This document shows, piece by piece, positions 33,784 through 43,536 of a stretch of 64,000 nt of DNA. The position numbers were made by a program, and so were the translations under genes. The stretch is from Luteipulveratus mongoliensis (lineage in GTDB: Bacteria; Actinomycetota; Actinomycetes; Actinomycetales; Dermatophilaceae): assembly GCF_001190945.1 (NCBI RefSeq), contig NZ_CP011112.1, forward strand, positions 3,286,001 to 3,350,000. The letters run 5' to 3'. Under the pieces are notes generated by a model. The model was given only the letters and a program-made list of their open reading frames with translations, had not been told where the DNA came from and ran no database searches. Position 1 is the stretch's first letter. Each line of letters begins with the position of its first letter.

Positions 33784-34491
33784 TCAGGCGCCCAGAAGCG
33801 TCAGGTCTCGGACGCAGAAGCGGTGGTGCTCCCATTCCTCGTTGAGCACCGTGCCCAGACACTGCAGCACAGTGCGCCCCCGCGCGTAGGGCGGCCAGCC
33901 CGGGTCATCGGGAATCGGAGCCGTCTCGGCCAGCTGCTCGGATGTCACTGACGCGAGCCACTTCTCGAGCTCGGCGGCCTGCTCGTCGCGCACCGCCAGC
34001 ACGTCGTCGAGAGTCGGGTCGGCGCTCGGATCGATCCCCTGCTCCACCTGATCCGGGACGAGATCACCCGCCAGCCCGATGGACGTGAACGGGTCGGTCG
34101 AGCCGAGACAGCAACGCCGGAACCACGAGTCGTGCACGAAGACCAGATGGCGCAGGGTCTGCACCGCCGACCACTCGTCATTGGCGGTGCGGTGCTCGAC
34201 GCCGGGGACGCTACGGGCTCGGTTGATGGTCATCACCCATTCCGAACGCAGCTGTCGCCAGCCCTCTCGCAGGTCGGCCGGATCGTCGGACCGGAGCAGC
34301 GGCCGCACCGGATGACGCCTGTCCAGCTCGGCGCCGACGTATGCCATCACCTCGACCTCGTTGACGACGAGGTTGGTGACCAGCCCGTTGATCTCGACGT
34401 CCTGCATCACGACGCCGACAAAGGTGGCCTGGCTGAGGTCGCACTCTCGGAACTGCGCGCCCTGCATGTCCTCGTCAACGAAACGCTTCAT
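33784..34491 (-). CDS. DinB superfamily protein with N-terminal pentapeptide-like repeat
   Basis: A 235-residue protein. Residues 1-35 (DEDMQGAQFRECDLSQATFVGVVMQDV region) follow the A(D/N)LxX pentapeptide pattern over about four to five repeats. A DinB-like helical domain follows (about 75-230): HRTANDEWSAVQTLRHLVFVHDSWFRR and VLQCLGTVLNEEWEHHRFC carry the three-His pattern of the metal site. The combination is unusual. TAGCCT lies six bases before the ATG, giving a leaderless start. Convergent with the epimerase gene. Confidence 0.78.
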   Translation of the reverse strand: MKRFVDEDMQGAQFRECDLSQATFVGVVMQDVEINGLVTNLVVNEVEVMAYVGAELDRRHPVRPLLRSDDPADLREGWRQLRSEWVMTINRARSVPGVEHRTANDEWSAVQTLRHLVFVHDSWFRRCCLGSTDPFTSIGLAGDLVPDQVEQGIDPSADPTLDDVLAVRDEQAAELEKWLASVTSEQLAETAPIPDDPGWPPYARGRTVLQCLGTVLNEEWEHHRFCVRDLTLLGA

Positions 34492-34497
34492 GGGCCG

Positions 34498-34503
34498 AGG
34501 CTA
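34498..34503 (-). promoter_or_regulatory. -10 box of leaderless DinB/pentapeptide gene
   Basis: TAGCCT on the minus strand ends six bases before the ATG at 34491. Confidence 0.45.
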
Positions 34504-34521
34504 GGCACCGCCTCTGACAGC

Positions 34522-36399
34522 TCAGGCGAGCGAGGAGATCCAGGCCTCGTGCAGAGCGGCGTAGTGACCGCCCTTGGTGTCCATGAGCTGTGCCGGTGAA
34601 CCGTCCTCCAGGATGCGGCCGTGCTCCAGCACGAGGACGCGGTCGGCCACCTCGACGGTCGACAGCCGGTGCGCGATGATCAACGCGGTGCGGTCGGCCA
34701 GCACGGTCTCCAGGGCGCGCTGCACGAGGCGCTCGCTCGGGATGTCCAGACTGGATGTCGCCTCGTCGAGGATCAGCACTGCCGGATCGGCGAGGAAGGC
34801 GCGCGCGAACGCGACCAGCTGACGCTGACCGGCTGAGAGCCGACCACCGCGCTTGGCGACATCGGTGTCGTAGCTCTGCGGCAGCGCCTCGATGAAGGTG
34901 TGCGCACCGACGGCCTCTGCCGCCGCGCGGACCTCCTCGTCGGAAGCGTCCGGACGACCGAACCGGATGTTGTCCGCCACAGTCCCCTCGAACATCACGT
35001 TCTCCTGGGTCACCATCACGACGTGATGGCGTAGCTCGTTCTGGGTCAGATCGCGCAGGTCGACGCCATCAAGCGTGAGCCGTCCAGCGGTCGGGTCGTA
35101 GAACCGACCCATCAGCTTGGCGATCGTCGTCTTGCCCGCACCTGTGGTCCCGACCAGCGCGATGGTCTGCCCCGCCGGGATCTCGAGCTCGAGATCAGGC
35201 AGCACCGGCCGGCCCTCGACGTAGGAGAAGCCGACATGGTCGAAGCGCACTGCACCCGCCACCTCAGCGAGGTGGCGCGGCTCTTCAGGGTCGTCCACCG
35301 CGGGCTTCTGGGCGAGCACGCCGGCGATCTTCTCCAGGGCCGAGGTCGCTGACTGGAACGTGTTGTAGAACTGGCTGACCTCCTGCATCGGCTCGAAGAA
35401 CATCCGCAGGTAGAGCAGGAACGCGGTGAGGACCCCGATGGTCATCTCGCCATGGAAGACCCGCCAGCCGCCGTACAGGATCACCACACCGGTCGTGATG
35501 TTGCCGACCAGCTTGATGGACGGCATGAAAATCGCGAAGAGACGGAAGCCCTTCTCGTTGGCGTGCTGATAGCGGGTCGCGACGTCCTCGAAGATGTCCT
35601 GGTTGCGGCGCTCGCGGCGGTAGGCCTGCACCGCCTTGATGCCCGTCATCGTCTCGACGAAGTGGACGATGACGAGCGCGGCGTTCTCACGAACGGTCCG
35701 GAACGTCGTCGCCGACGCCCGGCTGAACCACCGCACAACCAGCAGCAGCACCGGGAAGCCGACCAGGCAGGCCAGGCCGAGCTGCCAGTCGAGAGTGATC
35801 AGCAGGATCGCCGTGCCGACCATCGTCAGGACTGCGGTGATCAGACCGTCGAACCCACTATCGGTCATCTCCTGGATGGCCTCGACGTCGCTGGTCGAGC
35901 GGCTCACCACGCGGCCCGAGGTGTAGCGGTCGTGGAAGCCGACGTCGAGCCGCTGGAAGTGCTTGAACAGCCGCCGCCGGACCTCGATGAGCACGTGCTG
36001 CCCGATCCGACCGGACTGCCGCAGGAAGATCACCCTGCTGGTCGCCTGGAGCAGCACGGCTCCGATCAGGGCAACGAGGACCAGAGTCAGGTTGTGACTG
36101 TCGGACCGGTCACGCAGGGGCGGCACGCCATGGTCGATGCCGATCTGGACCAGTCGCGGCACCGACAGGCGTGCGAGGTTCTCCAGGACGACCACGATGG
36201 AGAGTGCGGCGAGCACCCGACGGTAGGGCCGCAGCAGGTCGACGAGCAGCCGCTTGGCCTCCGAACGCATCGGAGCTGCGTCCTCGAGGGGTACGTCGTC
36301 CTGAGCCTCGACAAGCTGGCCGCGCCAGCGGTCCTCCACCTCGGGTGCGCTTGGCTGCTGGTCCTCGGGCCGATCGGTCGTCGTCTGGGTCTGGGTCAT
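34522..36399 (-). CDS. ABC exporter half-transporter, canonical ATPase
   Basis: A 625-residue fused membrane-ATPase exporter. Six transmembrane helices lie at about 60-340, then an NBD with Walker A GTTGAGKT, the signature variant LSAGQRQL, Walker B AVLILDEATSSLD with the catalytic Glu, and the H-loop AHRLS. It overlaps the upstream partner gene by four bases (ATGA), so both are made together as a heterodimer. The substrate is unknown; drug, lipid and peptide exporters share this fold. The first residues are Gln/Pro-rich and acidic. Confidence 0.9.
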   Translation of the reverse strand: MTQTQTTTDRPEDQQPSAPEVEDRWRGQLVEAQDDVPLEDAAPMRSEAKRLLVDLLRPYRRVLAALSIVVVLENLARLSVPRLVQIGIDHGVPPLRDRSDSHNLTLVLVALIGAVLLQATSRVIFLRQSGRIGQHVLIEVRRRLFKHFQRLDVGFHDRYTSGRVVSRSTSDVEAIQEMTDSGFDGLITAVLTMVGTAILLITLDWQLGLACLVGFPVLLLVVRWFSRASATTFRTVRENAALVIVHFVETMTGIKAVQAYRRERRNQDIFEDVATRYQHANEKGFRLFAIFMPSIKLVGNITTGVVILYGGWRVFHGEMTIGVLTAFLLYLRMFFEPMQEVSQFYNTFQSATSALEKIAGVLAQKPAVDDPEEPRHLAEVAGAVRFDHVGFSYVEGRPVLPDLELEIPAGQTIALVGTTGAGKTTIAKLMGRFYDPTAGRLTLDGVDLRDLTQNELRHHVVMVTQENVMFEGTVADNIRFGRPDASDEEVRAAAEAVGAHTFIEALPQSYDTDVAKRGGRLSAGQRQLVAFARAFLADPAVLILDEATSSLDIPSERLVQRALETVLADRTALIIAHRLSTVEVADRVLVLEHGRILEDGSPAQLMDTKGGHYAALHEAWISSLA

Positions 36400-38378
36400 C
36401 GGCCGATCTCCTCGAGGTCTGCGTCAACGTCCGACCGGGCATCGTGCTCGTCATCGCGGCAGACATCGCGCACGGCGTGGTCGACCAGGCCACGCTCACG
36501 GGCCTCCTGGTCGTGCCAGCCACGAGTGACATCTGCTGGAACGGCACTGTCCGGGGAGTCCGCGCCGTCGGCCGCGAGCAGGTAGCGGTAGTAGGGCACG
36601 GTCGCCAACAGCTCGGCGTGCGTGCCGACGTGCGTAATCGTGCCGGACTCGAGCAGCGCGACCTTGTCCGCGATCAGCACCGTGGAGGCGCGGTGGGCCA
36701 CGACGATGCCGGTCACGTCGTGCAGGATGCGGCGCAGCGCCTCCTCGACGAGGGCTTCGGTGTGCACATCGAGTGCCGAGAGCGTGTCGTCGAGAACCAG
36801 CACCTTGGGCTCGGACAGCACCGCTCGAGCCAGGGAGAGCCGCTGTCGCTGGCCTCCGGACAGGCTCATGCCCTGCTCGCCGATCCGGGTGTCGAGTCCG
36901 AACGGCAGCTCATACACGAACTGCGCCTGGGCGATGTCGATCGCGCGGTTCATGTCCGACTCGCTGGCGTCCGGTCGCCCCAGCGTGAGGTTCTCGCGCA
37001 CGGACATCGAGAAGAGCGTGGGGTCCTCGAACGCCGTCGCCACCGTGCTGCGTAGCGAGGGCAGCGTCAGCTCACGGATGTCGACCCCGTCGAGGGTGAT
37101 GCGACCCTCGCTGACGTCGTAGAGACGCGGGATCAATGAGGTGAGCACGGACTTGCCAGACCCGGTGGCACCGACCAGCGCCACGGTCTCACCCGGATGC
37201 AGGTCGAGGTCGACGTGGCGCAGCGTCCACTCGCCGGGCTCTGCGTCGGGGAACTGGAAGCCGACGTCCTCCAGGCGGAGGTGACCGAGCGGGCGTACGA
37301 GCTCGGTGTCGCCGTCCTCGATCGTCCTGGCCTCGTCGAAGACCTGCACGATGCGGTCGGCTGCGGTCATGGACTCCTGCGTCATGGACAGCAGGAATCC
37401 CAAGGAGGCGATCGGCCACACCAGCGAGAGCATCATCGTGATGAAGGCGACGAGCGTGCCGATGGTGATGCGTCCATCCCCCACCGCGACGGCGCCGAAG
37501 CCCAGCACGACGATCAGGGTGATGTTGGGGATGACCTCCAGCAGGGTCCAGAACCGGGAGGTCAGCCGGACCTTGGCCAGCTGGGTGTCCAGGAGCTTGG
37601 TGACGCGGTCGTCGAACTTGCTGTAGGCGTGCTCGTCCCGACCGAACGCCTTGATGACGCGGACCCCGTGTGCGCTTTCCTCGACGATGGAGGCGACGTC
37701 ACCGGTCTGGTCCTGGGACAGCCTCGACAGACGGGTGTATTCCTGCTCGTTGCGCATGACCGTGATCACGATGGGCACCACGGACAGCAGCACCACGATG
37801 CCGAGCGGCCAGTACATCGCCAGGAGCAGCCCCGTCACGATGAGGACCTGCAGCATGTTGAGGATCAGGAAGACCAGGCCGAACCCGAGGAACCTGCGAA
37901 TCACGCTGAGATCGTTCATGATTCGGGACAGCAGCTGGCCGGACTGCCACTGGCCGTGGAAGCGCATCGGCAGCTGCTGCATCTGCGCGTAGAGGTCCTT
38001 GCGCAGGTCGGCCTCGACGCCCAATGTCGCCCGGGCGACGACCCAGCGGCGGATGAACCAGAACACCGCCTCCACGATGCCCAGGACCAGCGCGACGCTG
38101 CCCAGCAGGATCAGACCGGTCTGGTCGCGGTGCGCGATCGGGCCGTCGATGACGGCGCGGGTGACCAGCGGCGTCACGATGCTGGTGGCGACCACCAGGA
38201 TCGAGAAGACCAGCATGGTGATCCAGCGGGCCTTGTAAGGCGTGAGGTAGCGCGGAAGTCGCATCAGCGACGCGGCGCGATGCGTGCGGTGCGACGGTGG
38301 CAGCACCGCTGGTGCTGGACGTAGCCGCGGGACCGTGACGTGAGTTCTGACGTGGCCATCCCGTGGCGCGGCAGTCAT
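36396..38378 (-). CDS. ABC exporter half-transporter, degenerate ATPase site
   Basis: A 660-residue partner of the downstream exporter half. Six transmembrane helices at about 50-330 are followed by an NBD with Walker A GATGSGKS and signature LSGGQRQRL. Walker B reads VLVLDDTLSALD, so the catalytic Glu is replaced by Asp, the classic degenerate site of heterodimeric ABC exporters such as TM287/288. The last 60 residues are acidic. Start uncertain: ATG at 38378 lies 11 bases from AGGAGGGG; an ATG at 38408 is an alternative. It follows prcA on the same strand with a gap of about 176 bases. Confidence 0.88.
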   Translation of the reverse strand: MTAAPRDGHVRTHVTVPRLRPAPAVLPPSHRTHRAASLMRLPRYLTPYKARWITMLVFSILVVATSIVTPLVTRAVIDGPIAHRDQTGLILLGSVALVLGIVEAVFWFIRRWVVARATLGVEADLRKDLYAQMQQLPMRFHGQWQSGQLLSRIMNDLSVIRRFLGFGLVFLILNMLQVLIVTGLLLAMYWPLGIVVLLSVVPIVITVMRNEQEYTRLSRLSQDQTGDVASIVEESAHGVRVIKAFGRDEHAYSKFDDRVTKLLDTQLAKVRLTSRFWTLLEVIPNITLIVVLGFGAVAVGDGRITIGTLVAFITMMLSLVWPIASLGFLLSMTQESMTAADRIVQVFDEARTIEDGDTELVRPLGHLRLEDVGFQFPDAEPGEWTLRHVDLDLHPGETVALVGATGSGKSVLTSLIPRLYDVSEGRITLDGVDIRELTLPSLRSTVATAFEDPTLFSMSVRENLTLGRPDASESDMNRAIDIAQAQFVYELPFGLDTRIGEQGMSLSGGQRQRLSLARAVLSEPKVLVLDDTLSALDVHTEALVEEALRRILHDVTGIVVAHRASTVLIADKVALLESGTITHVGTHAELLATVPYYRYLLAADGADSPDSAVPADVTRGWHDQEARERGLVDHAVRDVCRDDEHDARSDVDADLEEIGR

Positions 38379-38554
38379 CTGGTGTGCGTCCCCTCCTGAG
38401 TCGTTCATCCCCGTCCCGCCAGTATGGCGGCGACCACCGACACCAGTCACATGGGTTTTCAATGCGACTAGGCAGCCCACAGGGCAACAGTGCCGGTGGC
38501 CCAGCCATTCCCTGGCGGAGCTCAGAAGAGGGTCAGATCAGTGAAGCGGATCGG

Positions 38555-39442
38555 TCAGGCGTCGTCCGAGGACTCCTCGTCGGTGGCCGAGTCCGACTGC
38601 TGTGTCTCAGGATTGGTGCTCGCGAGACCTGCGTCCCCAGGCTCGACCGACTCACCGGACTCGCCCGTCAGGACGTTGTGGCTGCCTGGGGTCGGGTCGT
38701 CCTGACTGGGTACGTCGCTGGTCGGGTCGTCGTGGTTGAGCAGAGCCACCAGAAGCGGGCCACTGACCCGGCGGAACGTCCTCCGGGGGCGCTGCCGGTC
38801 CAGCACGGCAACCTCGAGCTGGTCGGGACCGAGCTCTCGCGGCTGCCCGTCCTGCGTCTGCTGACCGTCCTGGGCCTGCGCGCCGAGCAGCTCCACGGCC
38901 AGGCGGAGCACCGTGCCGAGATCAGAGCCTTGCTGCCAGCGCTCCTCCAGCCCACTCGTGAGCTGCTCACCCGCACCACCCATGGCGACGAAACCCGACT
39001 CGAACGCCACGGAGCCGTCATAGGTCAGCCGGTAGATCTGGTCGTCATCGACCGTGGCACCGACCTGAGCGACGACGATCTCCACCTCGTACGGCTTCTG
39101 CTCCTGGGTGAACACCGCGCCGAGCGTCTGGGCGTAGGCATTGGCCAGACCGCGAGCGGTCACGTCGCTGCGGTCGTAGGAGTAGCCGCGCATGTCGGCG
39201 TAGCGAACGCCGGCGACGCGCAGGTTCTCATACTCGTTGTACTTGCCGACCGCTGCGAAGGCGATGCGGTCATAGATCTCCGACACCTTGTGCAGCGCGC
39301 GAGAGGTGTTCTCGGCGACGAAGGCGATGCCCCCGTCGTACGCGACGACCACGACGGACCGGCCACGGGCGATGCCCTTGCGGGCGTAGTCGGCCCGGTC
39401 CTTCATCAGCTGCTCGGGCGAGACGTAGAACGGCATCGTCAT
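38555..39442 (-). CDS. prcA: 20S proteasome alpha subunit
   Basis: A 295-residue alpha ring subunit. The N-terminal gate segment [22 protein letters not shown] matches bacterial alpha proteins, and [21 protein letters not shown] with [19 protein letters not shown] is typical. There is no catalytic Thr. A long acidic tail of about 55 residues follows the fold from about residue 240, rich in Asp, Glu, Ser and Thr; many bacterial alpha subunits have shorter tails. It overlaps the prcB stop by four bases, assuring balanced translation. The ring's outer surface receives the Mpa GQYL motif. Confidence 0.95.
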   Translation of the reverse strand: MTMPFYVSPEQLMKDRADYARKGIARGRSVVVVAYDGGIAFVAENTSRALHKVSEIYDRIAFAAVGKYNEYENLRVAGVRYADMRGYSYDRSDVTARGLANAYAQTLGAVFTQEQKPYEVEIVVAQVGATVDDDQIYRLTYDGSVAFESGFVAMGGAGEQLTSGLEERWQQGSDLGTVLRLAVELLGAQAQDGQQTQDGQPRELGPDQLEVAVLDRQRPRRTFRRVSGPLLVALLNHDDPTSDVPSQDDPTPGSHNVLTGESGESVEPGDAGLASTNPETQQSDSATDEESSDDA

Positions 39443-40275
39443 CGCGCACCTCCAGGGTTGTCCCGACGGTCGGCCACGACCTGCTCGACCACCTGCTCCA
39501 GCTCGTCGTCGCCCAAGAAGCGGACACCGTCCTCGTCCAGGACGCAGATGGTGGGCCAGATGCGGCGCCCCAGGTCAGGGCCACCGGTCGCCGAGTCATC
39601 GTCAGCCGCGTCGTACAGCGCCTCGATGACCGCGCGCACCGAGTCCGCCTCAGACAGGTCGGGTCGCCAGAGCTTCTTGAGCGCACCGCGCGCAAAGAGC
39701 GAACCCGACCCGACGCTGTGGTGGTGCTGCTCCTCGTAGCACCCGCCCGTGACGTCGTAGGAGAAGATCCGGCCGGCGCCGGCCGCCAGGTCGTAACCGG
39801 CGAACAGCGGCACCACGGACAAACCCTGCATGGCCATCCCGAGGTTGCCTCGGATCATGGTGGCCAGGCGGTTGGCCTTGCCCTCGAGGGACAGCAGTGC
39901 GCCCTCGATCTTCTCGTAGTGCTCCAGCTCGACCTGGAACAGCTTGACGACCTCGATCGCGATACCGGCGGTGCCGGCGATCCCGACCGCGGAGTATTCA
40001 TCAGCCGCGAACACCTTCTGCATATCGCGGTTGGCGATCAGGCTGCCCATGGTGGCCCGCCGATCACCCGCCATCAGGACGCCACCGGCGTAGGTCGCAG
40101 CAACGATCGTGGTGCCGTGCGGCGCGTCGAGCGTCATCCCCGCTGGCAGCGTGTGTGCCGACGGGACCAGGTGTGGTGCATGGCTGGCCAGGAACTCAGA
40201 GAAGGAGGAGCTGCCCGGGCGCGTGAACGCCGAGGGCAGGCGACCGCTGTCATCGCCTCCATGTCCTGCGCTCAC
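39439..40275 (-). CDS. prcB: 20S proteasome beta subunit
   Basis: A 278-residue catalytic subunit. Residues 1-54 form the propeptide, removed at APHG|TTIV to expose Thr55, the nucleophile. The mature part shows AGDRRATMG and the Asp/Lys residues of the N-terminal-nucleophile fold, and [19 protein letters not shown] plus [15 protein letters not shown]. It overlaps the pup stop and the prcA start by four bases each, so pup, prcB and prcA are one transcriptional and translational unit. Confidence 0.96.
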   Translation of the reverse strand: MSAGHGGDDSGRLPSAFTRPGSSSFSEFLASHAPHLVPSAHTLPAGMTLDAPHGTTIVAATYAGGVLMAGDRRATMGSLIANRDMQKVFAADEYSAVGIAGTAGIAIEVVKLFQVELEHYEKIEGALLSLEGKANRLATMIRGNLGMAMQGLSVVPLFAGYDLAAGAGRIFSYDVTGGCYEEQHHHSVGSGSLFARGALKKLWRPDLSEADSVRAVIEALYDAADDDSATGGPDLGRRIWPTICVLDEDGVRFLGDDELEQVVEQVVADRRDNPGGAR

Positions 40276-40475
40276 TGGCCGCCCTTCTGGACGAAACCGC
40301 GCACGAACTCCTCGGCGTTGGACTCCAGCACCGAGTCGATCTCGTCCAGCACACCGTCGGTGTCCTCGTCGAGTCCTTCCTTGGTGGCTGCGCCGGCGGG
40401 GGCTGGGGCGCCGTCGTCCTCGGGCCCGTCATCGTCATCCCGTCGCTGCGGGCTCTTGTAGTCCTGAGTAGACAT
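40272..40475 (-). CDS. pup: Prokaryotic ubiquitin-like protein Pup
   Basis: A 67-residue, mostly disordered modifier. The helix-forming region (about 21-58, with [19 protein letters not shown]) binds the Mpa coiled coil. The tail ends KGGQ, so it is synthesised as Pup-Gln and must be deamidated by Dop to Pup-Glu before ligation; Lys64 is a possible self-modification site. The N-terminal part is Asp-rich. GGAAGG precedes the ATG. The gene overlaps prcB by four bases and lies 67 bases downstream of dop. Confidence 0.96.
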   Translation of the reverse strand: MSTQDYKSPQRRDDDDGPEDDGAPAPAGAATKEGLDEDTDGVLDEIDSVLESNAEEFVRGFVQKGGQ

Positions 40476-40542
40476 GTGCGGCCACCTTCCGTCGTTGTCC
40501 TGTCATCACCCTAACGAGCGGGACCGTCAGCGACCTCCCCGG

Positions 40543-42063
40543 TCAGGCCGTGTCCTGAGACAACCGCCGCAGCAGGTCGGCGGCGTCGGTGCTCTCGTCC
40601 AGCAGCGCGCCCACCCCGGCCTTGGTGCCGCGCTCGGGCTCGAGCATGGGGACGCGCTGCAGGCTCGGCTGGCCAGGGACGTCGAAGATGATCGAGTCCC
40701 AGGACGCGGCCGCGACCTCCTTGGGGAAGCGGGCGAGGCAGGTACCGCGGAAGTAGGCCCGCGTGTCCTCGGGCGGCTCGGTGACGGCCCGGCGTACGAC
40801 GTCCTCATCGACGAGCCGCTCGACCGCACCTTTGGCGAGAAGCCGGTTGAACAGCCCCTTGTCCTCGCGGACATCCGACCACTGGATGTCGATCGCGCGC
40901 AGCCGGGGGTCCGACCACTCGAGCCCGCCTCGGTCCTGATAGCTGCGCAGCAGCCGCAGCTTGGCGACCCAGTCCAGCTCGCGGTAGAGGCTCATCGGGT
41001 CGGTCTCCAGACCCGTCAGCACCTGCTCCCATCGCTGCATGACCTCGGCCGTGTCGTCGTCCGGCATGCCGCCGTGCGTCGCCTCGAGCCACTTGGAGGT
41101 CATCTCGAAGTAGCGCCACAGCAGCTGCACCGAGGTCATCTGGCGGCCGCTCAGGAGCTTGACCGGCGTCTTGAGCGACGGGTCGTGGCTGAGGTCGCGC
41201 AGGGTCGTGACCGGCTGCGCCAGGGTGAGGTCCTCGGTGATCGCGCCGGCCTCGATCATGCCGAGCACGAGGCTCGTCGTGCCCATCTTGAGCACGTTGG
41301 CGACGTCGCAGTGGTTGGCGTCGCCGATGATGACGTGCAGCCGGCGGTAGCGGTCGGCCACGGCGTGCGGCTCGTCGCGGGTGTTGATGATGGGTCGCTT
41401 GAGCGTTGTCTCGAGGCCGACCTCGACCTCGAAGAAGTCCGAGCGCTGCGCGATCTGGAAGCCATGCTTGGTCGACTCGGTGCCGATGCCCACGCGCCCC
41501 GAGCCGCACATCACCTGGCGGACCGTGAAGAACGGCACCAGGTGGCGCACGATGTCGCTGAACGGCGTCTCACGGCTCATCAGGTAGTTCTCGTGGGTGC
41601 CGTAGGAGCTGCCCTTGCCGTCGGTGTTGTTCTTGTAGAGGTTGACGCCCGGCATGTCAGGGATCGACAGCAGCCGTACGGCCTCGCGCATCACGAGCTC
41701 GCCCGCCCGGTCCCACGCCACGGCCGCGCGGGGCGTCGTGACCTCGGGCGAGCTGTATTCCGGATGGGCGTGGTCGACGTAGAGCCGGGCCCCGTTGGTC
41801 AGGACCACGTTGGCGAGGGTCGGGTCCTCCTCGTCCGTCAGCTGGCTCGGGTCCGCCTGCGAGCGCGCCACATCAAAACCACGGGCATCGTGCAGCGGCG
41901 TCTCGTCCTCGTAGTCCCAGCCGGCGCGCGCGGCGCGCATGCCGACCTGCGAGGCGTACGCCGTGACGACCCGTCCCGAGAGCACCATCGGGTTGGCCTC
42001 GGGGTTGCCCGGGACCGAGATGCCGTACTCGGTCTCGATCCCCATCACGCGGCGAACTGTCAT
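40543..42063 (-). CDS. dop: Pup deamidase/depupylase Dop
   Basis: A 506-residue PafA homologue that converts Pup-Gln to Pup-Glu and removes Pup from substrates. It opens with [13 protein letters not shown], and has [34 protein letters not shown] and [20 protein letters not shown]. The length is about 50 residues above PafA, matching the Dop loop after the N-terminal motif. The ATG at 42063 was chosen over a longer in-frame start since the family begins here; TAGGGT lies seven bases upstream. First gene of dop-pup-prcB-prcA. Confidence 0.95.
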   Translation of the reverse strand: MTVRRVMGIETEYGISVPGNPEANPMVLSGRVVTAYASQVGMRAARAGWDYEDETPLHDARGFDVARSQADPSQLTDEEDPTLANVVLTNGARLYVDHAHPEYSSPEVTTPRAAVAWDRAGELVMREAVRLLSIPDMPGVNLYKNNTDGKGSSYGTHENYLMSRETPFSDIVRHLVPFFTVRQVMCGSGRVGIGTESTKHGFQIAQRSDFFEVEVGLETTLKRPIINTRDEPHAVADRYRRLHVIIGDANHCDVANVLKMGTTSLVLGMIEAGAITEDLTLAQPVTTLRDLSHDPSLKTPVKLLSGRQMTSVQLLWRYFEMTSKWLEATHGGMPDDDTAEVMQRWEQVLTGLETDPMSLYRELDWVAKLRLLRSYQDRGGLEWSDPRLRAIDIQWSDVREDKGLFNRLLAKGAVERLVDEDVVRRAVTEPPEDTRAYFRGTCLARFPKEVAAASWDSIIFDVPGQPSLQRVPMLEPERGTKAGVGALLDESTDAADLLRRLSQDTA

Positions 42064-42070
42064 GTCCGCA

Positions 42071-42076
42071 ACCCTA
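42071..42076 (-). promoter_or_regulatory. -10 box of the leaderless dop-pup-prcBA operon
   Basis: TAGGGT on the minus strand ends seven bases before the dop ATG. It would drive the proteasome core operon. Confidence 0.5.
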
Positions 42077-42139
42077 GGCGCAGGCTCCCCGGCCGCTAGC
42101 GTCTCCCTCGGTTCGCACTCACGACCTGAGGAGCCCGCC

Positions 42140-43519
42140 ATGTCCCGTACGACCCTCGCCCTTGCCCTGAGCGCTGCAGGTTGCCTGAGTCTCGGGCTAC
42201 CGGCGCCCGCCAGTACGGCTCAGACCGCGGCTGGCACCAAGGACGTGACAGCGGTGCTGTTCGAGTGGTCCTTCGCCTCCGTCGCGCGGGAGTGCACCCA
42301 GCGGCTCGGTCCGGCCGGCTACGGCTCGGTGCAGGTATCTCCCCCTGCCGAGCACATCCAGGGCTCGCAGTGGTGGACCTCGTACCAGCCGGTGAGCTAC
42401 AAGATCGCCGGTCGCCTCGGCGACGCCCACGCGTTCAAGAACATGATCAGCACCTGCCACGCGGCCGGTGTGAAGGTCGTCGTCGACACGGTCATCAACC
42501 ACATGTCGGCCGGCAGCGGCACGGGCACCGGAGGGTCGGCGTACACCAAGTACGACTACCCCGGGCTCTACTCCACCCGCGACATGGACGACTGCACGTC
42601 CGAGGTCACCAACTATGCGGACCGCGCGAACGTCCAGAACTGCGAGCTGGTCGGACTCGCGGACCTGGACACCGGCGAGGAGTACGTCCGCTCGACGATC
42701 GCCGGCTACCTCAACACGCTGCTCGGCTACGGCGTCGACGGCTTCCGGATCGACGCCGCCAAGCACATCCCGGCCGGCGACCTCGCCAACATCAAGTCCC
42801 GCCTGACCAACCCGTCGGCGCCGTGGAAGCAGGAAGTGATCACCGGCGACGGCAATGCCGTCCAGCCCACGGAGTACACCGGGACGGGCAAGGTCCAGGA
42901 GTTTCGTTACGCGTACGACCTCAAGCGGGTCTTCAACAACGAGAACCTCGCCTACCTCACCAACTTCGGCGAGGGCTGGGGCTACCTCCCCAGCTCCGAC
43001 GCTGCCGTCTTCGTGGACAACCACGACACCGAGCGCAACGGCTCGACGCTGAGCTACAAGAGCGGCGCCGCCTACACGCTCGCCAACGTCTTCATGCTGG
43101 CTTGGCCCTACGGAACGCCCGATGTGCACTCCGGCTACGAGTGGTCCGACAGCGACGCGGGGCCGCCCAACGGCGGCACTGTCAACGCGTGCTGGCAGAA
43201 CGCCTGGAAGTGCCAGCACGCCTGGCCCGAGATCCAGTCGATGGTGGCGTTCCGCAACGCCACCGGTGGCCAGCCCGTCACGGGTTGGTGGGACAACGGC
43301 GGTGACGCGATCGCCTTCGGACGTGGCAGCGCTGGCTATGTGGCGATCAACCACGAGTCGACCTCGCTGACGCGCACGTTCCAGACGTCACTGCCCGCGG
43401 GCTCCTACTGCAACGTGCAGAGCAACCAGCCGGTGAGCGTCGACGGATCGGGTCAGCTGACCGCGACCCTGGGTCCCGACACGGCACTCGCGATCTATGC
43501 GGGCAAGACCAGCTGCTGA
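42140..43519 (+). CDS. Secreted alpha-amylase (GH13)
   Basis: A 459-residue extracellular glucan hydrolase. The signal peptide (about 1-28) ends near AQTAAG. The TIM barrel has all key sites: region [12 protein letters not shown], nucleophile Asp205 in GFRIDAAKH, acid/base Glu232 in WKQEVITG, and Asp296 in [11 protein letters not shown]-terminal beta domain closes the sequence; no starch-binding module follows. It resembles the actinobacterial and animal-like GH13 amylases. GAGGAG precedes the ATG at 42140. It lies divergent from dop and is a non-conserved insertion in the proteasome block, followed 17 bases later by the oxidoreductase. Confidence 0.92.
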   Translation: MSRTTLALALSAAGCLSLGLPAPASTAQTAAGTKDVTAVLFEWSFASVARECTQRLGPAGYGSVQVSPPAEHIQGSQWWTSYQPVSYKIAGRLGDAHAFKNMISTCHAAGVKVVVDTVINHMSAGSGTGTGGSAYTKYDYPGLYSTRDMDDCTSEVTNYADRANVQNCELVGLADLDTGEEYVRSTIAGYLNTLLGYGVDGFRIDAAKHIPAGDLANIKSRLTNPSAPWKQEVITGDGNAVQPTEYTGTGKVQEFRYAYDLKRVFNNENLAYLTNFGEGWGYLPSSDAAVFVDNHDTERNGSTLSYKSGAAYTLANVFMLAWPYGTPDVHSGYEWSDSDAGPPNGGTVNACWQNAWKCQHAWPEIQSMVAFRNATGGQPVTGWWDNGGDAIAFGRGSAGYVAINHESTSLTRTFQTSLPAGSYCNVQSNQPVSVDGSGQLTATLGPDTALAIYAGKTSC

Positions 43520-43536
43520 CGCGTCAAGATAGGCGC

